A DNA stretch of 64,000 bases from Pollenia angustigena. Taxonomy: Eukaryota; Arthropoda; Insecta; Diptera; Polleniidae. The notes beneath the pieces were generated by a model. That model did no database searches. It saw only the letters and a program-made list of their open reading frames with translations, and was not told the DNA's origin. Every line of letters begins with the position of its first letter. Positions within the stretch are counted from its first letter, which is position 1. The translations under genes and the position numbers were made by a program. This document shows positions 41,710 through 52,100 of the stretch, piece after piece. The stretch covers positions 318,896,709 through 318,960,708 of the forward strand of contig OV884056.1 of NCBI GenBank assembly GCA_930367215.1, read 5' to 3'.

Positions 41710-42872
41710 CAGGGCTGTCAGATATGGCGATTTCTCGCCAAACGTGGCGATTTTGAAACGTGTTTGGCGATGAGATTTCCCATTTGGCGACTTTTATGGC
41801 GATTTCTGATGTAACTGGCGATTAACTTGGCTATTTTTACCATTTACATTATTTTGGAGATTTTGTTTAACAGCTTGTCATTTTTTTTTTTGTTGTTATC
41901 ATTTATTATTATTATGTCCTATGGTTCCTATAAGGAACAAAGGGCCACATCATTACTAATATAAAAAAAATGCAACTTTTTTCACATGATTTTTGTTTTG
42001 TTATCATATTAAGTGTATTTTATATTCAGTCACTATTTAATTCTAAAAGTATGTGTGCAGGTCAAAAATCCGGTAATGATATCGGTTAGGCCGAAGTGTA
42101 CGATCTTATAGACTTGTGAACTTAATTTAAGTTTTTTAACTGAATGCATATATGATCTCCTTTATATGTTAGTCTATTGTCATACGGCTCATGCCTTATT
42201 GACATGATTGCTACTTTATGACGAGATGGACGAGGGGAAAAGAACGAGTACACAGATGCATGTACTGTCCCTACAAGAAATGAATGAGCGAGTTGTCACA
42301 TTTTTCATTTTTATGTTAAGAAAATGATAGAAAGAAATGACCGAAATAAAGTTTCCGGTCACATTCGGTCATTTCTTTCTATCATTTTCTTAACACCAAA
42401 TTGGAAAATGTGACAACTCGCTCATTCATTTCTTGTAGGGGTCTTAACGTTTTGCTTTTTCATTCGTTGCTTAATTTTGTTATTGTTTTCAATATCAAAA
42501 AGCACACATGCAAACGAACGACTATACAAATAAAAAACATGTCGTCAACATGACATGAATCATTTGAACGCCAATTCTTGTTCAAAGAAGAAAAAGGAAG
42601 AATCTTGTCAATAGGACATGAGCCATATGAACTCAGACTTATTAAAAATAAAAAATTAAAGAAACAAAACAAAATTTACTTCGGCGACTTTTTGTATATT
42701 TTCTCAGTTTTAGGCGATTTTTGACTGAAATATTATACTAGCGTTTTTTGTATGCAAAATTTAATAAAAAAAAAAAAAATTACAAAAACTGAACAAAATT
42801 GACGTTTGGCGACTTTTGGCGATTTCTGACATCCGGTTTGGCGATGGAGCTCAAAAAAATCTGACAACCCTG
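41710..42872. mobile_element. hAT-like element, 1.16 kb, upstream of the Tudor gene
   Basis: Ends CAGGGCTGTCAGAT and ATCTGACAACCCTG-like (two mismatches). The exact 8-bp TSD TCTTTGGC lies at 41702-41709 and 42873-42880. The subterminal regions are dense in TGGCGA/TCGCCA words (at least seven in 41727-41825, more in 42680-42850). The same ends occur at 49706-50490. No transposase; a fold-back MITE is nested at 42269-42440. Confidence 0.9.
42269..42440. repeat. fold-back MITE, 172 bp
   Basis: CCCTACAAGAAATGAATGAG at the left is the exact complement of the right end (CTCATTCATTTCTTGTAGGG). Pairing extends through TGTCACATTTT and AGAAAATGATAGAAAGAAAT, leaving a short centre. It lies inside the hAT-like element. 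Confidence 0.85.
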
Positions 42873-42985
42873 TCTTTGGCGACGCTGTACATCAACAGTT
42901 TTGGTCTGTCAGAAAAATTAAGAAATAAAAGTTTTTTTTATTGATTATAACTTTTCACGTTTAAATAGAAAAAATAAAAAAAGCT

Positions 42986-43170
42986 ATGAATAATTGCAAC
43001 TCGGGTAAAGCAGCATCAAATTTCGGTAAAATGGCAAATGAAACCGGAATCTGCACATTTTGTAAAGCAAAAGCAGATACGAAATGTGACCGGTGTGGTG
43101 ATTTCTATTGTTCCGAACGTTGCCAACAAAAAGACTGGCCTGATCATCGGTTTATTTGCTTCCCGATGCC
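42986..43170 (+). CDS. exon 1 of the MYND-Tudor gene
   Basis: Encodes residues 1-61 and two bases of codon 62, including the complete MYND finger. Donor GTATGT at 43171. The intron is 55 nt (43171-43225), typical of flies. The frame left open into the intron reaches a stop near 43217, so splicing is required. Confidence 0.85.
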
Positions 43171-46100
43171 GTATGTAAATTTTGATTTTTTTTTATATTT
43201 GGTTCATAAAGCTTCTTAAATTTAGAAAACTGGTGAAAGTGGGGCAAAATATGAGATCGGATAACATTGCTAAGCCAGATCCACAACCTCAAATTAACCC
43301 TAAAGAAACAAAACCGGCTAAAACCCCAAGTCTACCACCAAACGGAAGTTGCGTTTTATTAACCGGATTTAAGTCGTCCAACCGTTGTTACATTCGTTCT
43401 TCAATTCCCTCCATTCAAGCCGATTATCAGAATATTTTAAAAGAAGTTCATGAATTTGGAAAAAAATCTTCTGCTTTATCAGACAGACCTAAACACAATT
43501 CATATGCAGTTACATTGAGGGATGACAAATGGTGTAGAGTTCAAATATTAGGCAGAGCTCAAGATAATTATTACCGCATTTCTTTTAAGGATTTCGGAGA
43601 CGTTAGCAAACGTTATTTTAACGATCTGCGCAAAATTTCAGGACATTTAGCGAATTTACCATGTTTAGTTCAGATGGTTCAACTAAAGGGTATCAACACT
43701 TTCTCCATCCAATCAAAATTGGTGGAATCGCTAACAAAATATACAAATAAGGAATATAAAATTGAATACGTTACACCAGACGAAGCTGGTGGGGATGTTG
43801 AACTGTATCAGTGGGGAACTAATACTTTATTGAATTCATTAATCCTTACTCTAACCAGCAAGTGCCAAGATAGTGACAACGACAAAGATCAAGTCTCTGT
43901 TGCGTCCTCAACATCAAATGTTAATGAAAAAAAAAATGGACGTCACTCTGAAACAAAAGTTAAAGAAGAAACAAATACGACTGTTTGTAATGCAATCTCT
44001 TCTGAAAAAACTGATGAATTTCAAAATAAAGACAAACACAATGGCAGTAATGGTTTGCTTGTTTCAAGCATGTCTGCCATTAAGAAAAAAATTTCATCGG
44101 GTCCACGCCAAATCCAAATGCAAAAGCCATGTTTAATACCTGTAAGTAAAATATGTACATACTAGAAGTCTGCAAGAATAAATTAAAAGCACACAAATTT
44201 GCTTTTTAACTACAATGATAGAAGTAACCTAAAACAAAAAAAGCAAAATCACATTCAATTCAGACAATTCAAGTAATATACATCTAAAGGCCCAACCAGA
44301 ATGGAAATAACGTGGCTTAAGCTACTGAGCAAATACATGTAAATCATATGTGTCAAACCAAATTGAACTTAAGGAAACTTTATGTTAAGTTTTATAAAAC
44401 TTTCATTTGCTTTAGCAAGGTGCAAACTAATCGCTCATTCCGTACGGAATCAATGTTTTTTTTATTTTGTTTTTGTTATTTTAAATGCATTTGAGAGGCT
44501 TTTAGTTTTATTTTTGTCAGTAGCTTAAGATTGTTTATGTACATTCTGGTTAGACCTTAAGACCCCATAAAGTATATATATTCTGGCTTCTTGTCTACTT
44601 CTAAGTCGATTTATCCATGTCCGTCTGTTGAAAACACGCTCACTTTCGAACAATTCAAAAGAAATTAACAAATTGTTTGTAGTTATCCTAAGCAGTTTGG
44701 GATTGTAATCCATCCAAATCGGTGCAGTAGGATCAGAGCTATGAATCAAAATGTGGAAACACCACCCTACAAAATTGATAATTTTGGTGGAGTATTGCAC
44801 GGAATGATATAAGATTTTTCACAAATTCGTTTTATTCGATTTTAAATCCCACTGTAAAATTTCGTGAAGATCGCTCCATAATTTATAATAATAATAAACC
44901 CTTCTCCCGGAAAACAGTTTAGTACACCTAAAACCGTAATAATACAATTGTAAACAAAATTTGGTACGTCACAGTTTTATAGAACTAGAAATCAAACTGT
45001 AAAACTTCGTGAAGATTGTTCCATAATTTACTATAGGCCCCATATAAATTTTTGAATAAATGAATTTTAATAAAAAACCGTACTCCCAGAAAACAGTTTA
45101 TTACGCCTAAAATCGTAATAAATAATGCTATTATAATAAAATTTAATTCTTCACAGTTTTATAGGACCGGAAATCTCACTAACAAATTTCGTGCTGATCG
45201 GTCCATAATTTACCATAGGCCCCATATAAAGCCAACTCTGGTAAACTAATTAAATACGCATAAAACCGTAGCAGATATAGATATTGCGGTAAAATTTCTT
45301 CCAACAGCTTCATATGGCCATAAAAAATGTAATGCAATTTTGTGATATACGGTCCATAATTTTCCTTAGATCCCATATTAAGCAGCATTTTGAAAAAATT
45401 ATTCAAATTTATGTTTTTTAATACCAGAAATCACTTTACAGAATTTTGGGACGATTAGTCCATAATTTACCCTGGCTCCAATATAAATCATACTCCTGAA
45501 AATCATTTAAGTTCGGCTTAAACTGTTACGAATATTTTACTCAAGCTAGTTTAAATTTCTAAAAAGAAAAGTATAAAACTCTGTCAGTCAATAATTTAAA
45601 ATATCGAGCCCTAACAGCGAAAATAATGTAAGCGACATGATTTCCAATTTTCGTTTTTTTTAATAAATGATTTTATTGGCAACACTTGCATCATCTCCTA
45701 AAATATCATGGTCACATAATGTACCGTTACGATTTTATAGCAAAAACAATTTTAATGTAAGCGACAAATTTCATACAAAATTAATATGAAATAAAACAAA
45801 AAAGCTCTCTCCTGTAAAATTTGATTTTTGGCGCTTACATTATTTTCGCGGTTAGGGCTCGATATGTAAGTCCGTTTTTATAAAGACAAACTAATAATAC
45901 ATAGATTTTATATAGATCACACTCCTGAAATATTCAAACTGTCTGTAACTTTTTAACGACAAAAAATTGTCGTTAAGTAGTCAAAATTCGATAGCTAACG
46001 AAAATTGTCGTTAAGAGCTATTCTGTAATGAAATTTTAACAATTTTTATCGGCAAAAAATGTCGGTAGCTAACGACACAAAAAAAGTTCTTGTTAAATAA

Positions 46101-49100
46101 AAACGACAACAAATGTACTGTTAACAGATTAAAAATATAAAGTAAAGTAGCCAATTTTTAACACAAAAAAAGTAAGAAAGTATAGTCGATCAAGTCCGAC
46201 TCTACATTGCAGTATATGTGCGATCATGTTTTCGCAAAAAAAAATATGTTGTGAGGTTAATATTCACATAAGACATTTTTGTGCCAATATTATCTAAGTA
46301 TCTACTACCATTATTAGTGTATTCGTATGGGAGCTGGGTCAAATATGCACCGATTCTAAAAAAAATTGTTCTGGTGAATTATGTAGGTTGCGACAAAATA
46401 TTTTTGGATCTTATTCAACTCAAATGTCTATAAAACAAAATGGCTATTAATAGGCACAAAACCCTATTCCGGAAAGAAGTTTTTATGTGGGATATTAAAA
46501 TTAAATAACTGCTTCTCACCATTACAAAAAGGGTTCGACCTTGTGACAATAAACGCATATGTGCCAAATTTTATAAAATTATTTTTAAAATTGCGACCTG
46601 TAATATGCGCACAAGGTTATCTTAGACAGACTACCAGCCATCCTGATAGAAGGACGGGCTTCGTTAAATGGATTCTGACATTGATTCTGAGTCAGTCGGT
46701 ACACTAAATGGCAGGCCCACAACCTTTATTTAAATGTGTTACACACATTCGTACAAATACATAATATCCTCTTCACATACAGTAGTGTAGGTATAAAAAG
46801 TAAGAGCAGAAATGTTGTGCTAGAGTGGCTCAGTCACCTGGAAATTTTTCCCTATGTATAGAAAGATTTAAAACCAACATATTTGTTTAGAAATATAATC
46901 AATATTTACGCGTTTTCATTCATGTTTTGTTAAAATAAATGCAATAAAGTAAATTTATTTTGTATTTTTTTATTAATTTTAAAAAATTTTCACTTTGACG
47001 TTCTTATATTTTTACCGATATACAGAATAACAAATTCGTTAAAGTAACCGAGATTTCTCGTTAATTAACGATATCGGTAGTTAAATTGAAAAAGTTACAG
47101 AATTGAGGTACTGAAATATTCAAACTGTCGGTGGAGGGTATCAAAGATTTGGCACAGCCGAATATAACACTCTAACTTGTTGAGTGTTTCATATTTAAAT
47201 TAATGTTGTGCACTTTGAGTAAAAACGAAATTTATTGACGAAATTTAAATCTGTGGCATTTTGACAAAACATCTTAAATTTAAAAAGTTGAACAAAAATT
47301 TTGTTAATCAGGCAAATTTTCATTCAAAAAACATTTTTGTTGACGTTTTTAAAATTTTGTATTATTAACGAAATTTATCTTTAATTTTGGTTTTTTTTTA
47401 TTATTAGATTAAAGTAATTTTTTCACCGAGATTTTTTTAAAAGCCTTTTTGCTATCTTATCTCGACTTAAGATGTTTTGTCAAAATGCCACAGAAATTAA
47501 ATAAACATATATCGCACCGATTCCCCTAAAGTGGCTCAGCTCAAAACTTACCATATAATTAAAAAAAATTATGTCATTGTAAAGTAGTAGTATGCAGGGG
47601 ATGTTGGGCGAACTCTTGGCATGGGCGAAAGATAGGGGGCTGGGTGTAAACCACGCGAAGACTGAATTGGTGCATTTTACCAGAAGGTATAGTATAGAGG
47701 GTTTTTATCTGACAATGTCTTGGAAGAGGAATACACAGGAGAGGATGAGATTGGGGAATCAATGCCTACTACACATACAGAATGGGGGTCTGAGACCGGA
47801 TATGGCAAAATGGATTTACACATCGTTGGTTAGTCCTATTCTTACTTATGGATGCACTGTTCGGTGGGATGATGTAAAATTCCTTCCTCAGTGAAAATAA
47901 TTTAATGAAAAATTAAATTTGATGAACTTAAGCCTAAATCAAGAATATTAAAAATTGATCTTATTTTCGAGAATGTGCTTTATACAGGGCCTACGATAAA
48001 TTAGAGACCGATCTTCACGAAATTTTATTTCTAAACTTTCAAACTGTGATATTACAAAAATACTATTATTTTTTACAGTTAAAGGCATACAAAAGTGTTT
48101 TCCGAGATTGATTTTTTATTAGGTCTATGATTAATTATGACTTACTAGTTCTTGACGAAATTAATTAGTATAATGATTTCGAGTCTTATTAAACTATATC
48201 AGACCAAATTGCACTACAAAAGAAATATTCGTTACACTTTAAGCATACATATGTACATGCGTGTATGTTTGTTCTGACACTCGCATATCGCATAACATTT
48301 GCGATTGTGACTTGAACTCGCGAGAGAGGTTTTCGGTAAAACGGAATCGCAAGACCCGTGGCGAGTACAAGCCGCAAGAGTGAAAAGTGACAAACAAATT
48401 AAACTATTCGTTTTTCTCACAATTTTTATTAAAATTTATCGTTTCCTAAAACGCAAAAGGCCCCATCTAACATTTTTAAAATTTTACAAAATGATAAATT
48501 GAATGTGTCAGAAGCTAAAAGGCCTAACTCCACAAAATAAAAAGTATACTAAATAAGTATTGTTTGAAAAATTGATTTCCAAATTTAATATGCTACAAAG
48601 ATGAAGGGCCAAGCACGCAAAGCATGTTTTTTATATTTTTTTAATGGAAAATATTTAAATTGTAAAAGAAAAATATAATTTTAAAAGAGTTCATAACTAA
48701 TTAGATAGTAATTTAACAATATTGAGAAACTTTCGAAAAGTGGACTTAGGCCTTTTAGCTTCTGACACATCCAATTGAATTGAACAATATAATTTTTAAA
48801 GAGTTCATAACTAATTAGATAATAATTTAACAATATTGAGAAACTTTCGAAAAGTGGAATTAGGCCTTTTAGCTTCTGGCACATTCAATTGATAAATTGC
48901 CTCAAACTGTTTATAATTTACCTGGCGTTTACATTTGCCAGTACTGGCAAGACAGTAACAATACATGCAATCATTTTCACTAATACATGCACACTTTTTC
49001 AACTGTCTTGTTTAATGTCTAGCAAATTCTGCAGACAGTAAAATTGGACAGTGATTTGACATTTGCCAACAGTAATCTAAAGTTTTGTTAGCAAAAGAGA

Positions 49101-52100
49101 AAAAAATCAAAATATAAAAAAAAAATTAAAGATATTTTGTTTTGATTTTTTATATTTTAGTTAATTTTTATATTTGTCCACACAATAAAGTTATTTTAAG
49201 CTTTTTTTTAAATTTATTTTAGTTTATACAAAAAACGTTTAGCTGGACTTGCGCTGCAACATTCACGTTTGACATATTTTAAAAAGCGAACTGTCTTAAC
49301 TACTGTCTGGACGACTACGTAACGAAGACAGTTAGCAGTGCTTTTGGCAACTAATATGTATTTTCTTACTGTCTTGCCAGTACTGTCAAATGTAAACGCT
49401 GTGTTATTTTTCTTCTAATGTTCTTGTAAGCACCCATATTCATAACAAAGAGTAACTGCCTGTTTTTAGAACACGAGCGCAAATGTGAATCGTTTAACTA
49501 ACATTTAAAACAAGAACAAATTTTGTTTTGTTAGAACGCGAGCGCAAAAGGGACTCGTTTAACTAACATTCAAAACAAGAACAAATATTGAAAATTTGTT
49601 TTTGTTTTAAATGTTAATTGAACGAGTCACTTTTACGCTCGCGTTCTAAAAACAGGCTGTAAGACACAGTTTGTACACTTCGTACAACTAGCTGCGAACT
49701 ACAACCAGGGTTGTCAGATTAATTTTGACCTTCTCCGCCAAATTCAATGTCAAAAATCGCCAAAATCGCCAAAGCCTCTGTTTACAAGTTTTTGACAATA
49801 AAATACATAGTTTTTTAAATTATTAAAAATATTTTTTATAAATCCTAAAAAATTAATTAGTTCCGTATCGCTAAAATACGCCAAAAAATTCAAAAAAAGT
49901 CGCCATAATATATATTTTGTTTAATTTTTATTTAGAGCGAAATAAAAGTAGTTAGTGCACACAAAAAAGGTACGATGTTTACTATAAAATAATCTATAGT
50001 AGTCTACTTAAAGCATCAAAAAAAGAATTTTTGCGGTTAGTACTAAACAAATAATAGAAATGCACTATATACAATAGTTGCAGTTTTATTATATATCTAA
50101 AACGCTTCACCGGCAAGACTCGCTATTTGTCTTCTTATTTGGAATACATTGTGAGGGTATTACATTTGTTCAACGAAAGTACAAAAGAAGTGCAACATAT
50201 ACTATTCCCATTCATATAACTTATCAGGAATGTTCTGATCACAAAAAGTGATTTAAAATCACAAAAAAGGTGTTCTGGAGAAAAAGCTTTTTTCATAATT
50301 GTGATTTTAAGCCAGTCAGCTAAGTGACCGCCGATTTAAAACTACTTGCTTATTTGTTTCGACCATTTTTATTTAATTGGGCTGATAAATCGCCAAAAAA
50401 ATCGCCATGTCGCCAAATCAAAAATTAGGTCACCAAACATGGTTGAAAAACGCCACGTTTGGCGAGAAATCGCCACATCTGACAACCCTGACTACAACGT
50501 CGGTTACCCTGTCTTTACACATGCAAGTAATTACATGCGAATTACAAGTCGAAGAAAAAGCCGAAAGTCTTGCAAGTAGCTTGAGTGTTTACCCAGTCAG
50601 TTGTAAGTTCATTTTTCATATGTTCTCGAAGCGAAAACATCCTATAAAAAAACTTTGTTTTTCGGTTTAACAACATTACCATGTTAAAAATATTAACAAG
50701 TTATAACAAAAAAAATTTAATAATTCCTTCCTTATTTAATTCTCGGTCCATCTTGATGAAAAAAATTATGTTTATTTTAGAAAATATCTGACTCCAGTAT
50801 TGCCGTAAGGGCGATTTCATAATATTACTAAGAAAATATTTTGATTAACAATTTTTTTTTCAAAATGCTTGAAATTTATGATTAAATTACAATTAAGATG
50901 GGTTGTTGTATAGTTGTTCTCTTTTTTCGTGTTATTTTTTATAAATACACAGAAAATCCGCTATAAACATAACTTTTATATTACTAAGTACTAGTAAATT
51001 GAAACAAAAGTCATCTATGGTAACACTGTTTCTTTATTTGTCATTTTACTTGCTGCAAAATTGTCAAAAATTTACTTGCAAGCAAATTCTCTTGCAAGTT
51101 GTGCTGCAAGTACAAAAAATGTGATGGTGTTAGTAACAATGTGGGAGTGTATTGAGTTTTTCGAACTTGCACTTGCAAGTGTAAACCCCGGGTTAAGTTA
51201 ATTCATAACAAATTTGTATCTAACTTTTATTAAACCAACTCTGAATTTTACTGATCCCACATTATTTCGCTCAAAAAATGCAACATGTTTTGCATGAATC
51301 ATCGCTGGTTTTGCCATTTCATTTTATTTTTTCCCTCCACATTTTTTAATAAAAAGACAGTAAATTAAAAAAAACAAATACAATTGTTTGATTTGGCAGC
51401 TCGTTAAAGAGTTTAGCAAATCGTTAGCCAGAGCTTAGTAAATGTATTATGAATAAACTTTGTGCATGCCAAATTATTGCTATGAAGACGGCTGTTGGTC
51501 TTTTAGATTTGATCATATAATCAGGGACCGAAAATAACAGTTATATTGGAATTTTAAAACAAAAAAAGCACATTGTACTAAACGTCGAAAAACTGATTCA
51601 AGTATACCATATTGTTCCTTATGCACTTGTCAATGATAAAATATATTGATTTTGACAAAATTTTTATTTTTATTTTTTCGATCAAAAATAACAGTTATTT
51701 TTTGATTTTTATTTTTTTGAACAAAAATAACAGTTATTTTTTGATTTTTATTTTTTTTTTAACAAAATAACTGTCATTTTTTGATTTTTATTTTTTCGAT
51801 CAAAAATAAAAGTTATTCTCTAAAAAAATGTACGTGATTTAATAATTTAGTTGATTTAAAATTTTTATTTTAATGTGTCATTATCATTGGAATTTCTTAT
51901 GCACATTAAAATAATTATTAAAAGTCATCTAAATTATTAAAACACGTTCTTTTATTTTTGCTTGAAAAAATAAAAATCAAAAAATAACTGTTACTTTTGA
52001 TCGAAAAAATAAAATTCAAAAAATAACAGTTATTTTTGCTCAAAAAAATAAAAATCAAAAAATAACTGTTATTTTTGATCGAAAAAATAAAAATCAAAAA

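Larger units (their letters stand above)
44525..47182 (-). mobile_element. family A element, minus strand, interrupted twice
   Basis: The right end (47128-47182) is the reverse of the family's start: GGTGGAGGGTAT, then the hairpin near GCACAGCCGAATATAAC. The left part (44560-44800) is the reverse of its conserved 3' segment (GACCCCATAAAGTATATATA, CATGTCCGTCTGTTG). Tandem units (GATCGNTCCATAATTTA, CCCATATAAA) fill 44830-45540. Inserts at 45601-45865 and about 45949-47097 interrupt it. Confidence 0.65.

Noticed and set aside
41527..41814. 95-residue ORF with hydrophobic start, possible signal peptide
   Set aside because: It crosses the P-type MITE edge, unique flank and the hAT-like terminal repeats, so it cannot be one evolved gene.
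43873..44136. 87-residue ORF in a second frame of exon 2
   Set aside because: It overlaps the Lys/Glu-rich linker of the MYND-Tudor exon; the sense frame has domain support and correct splice phases.
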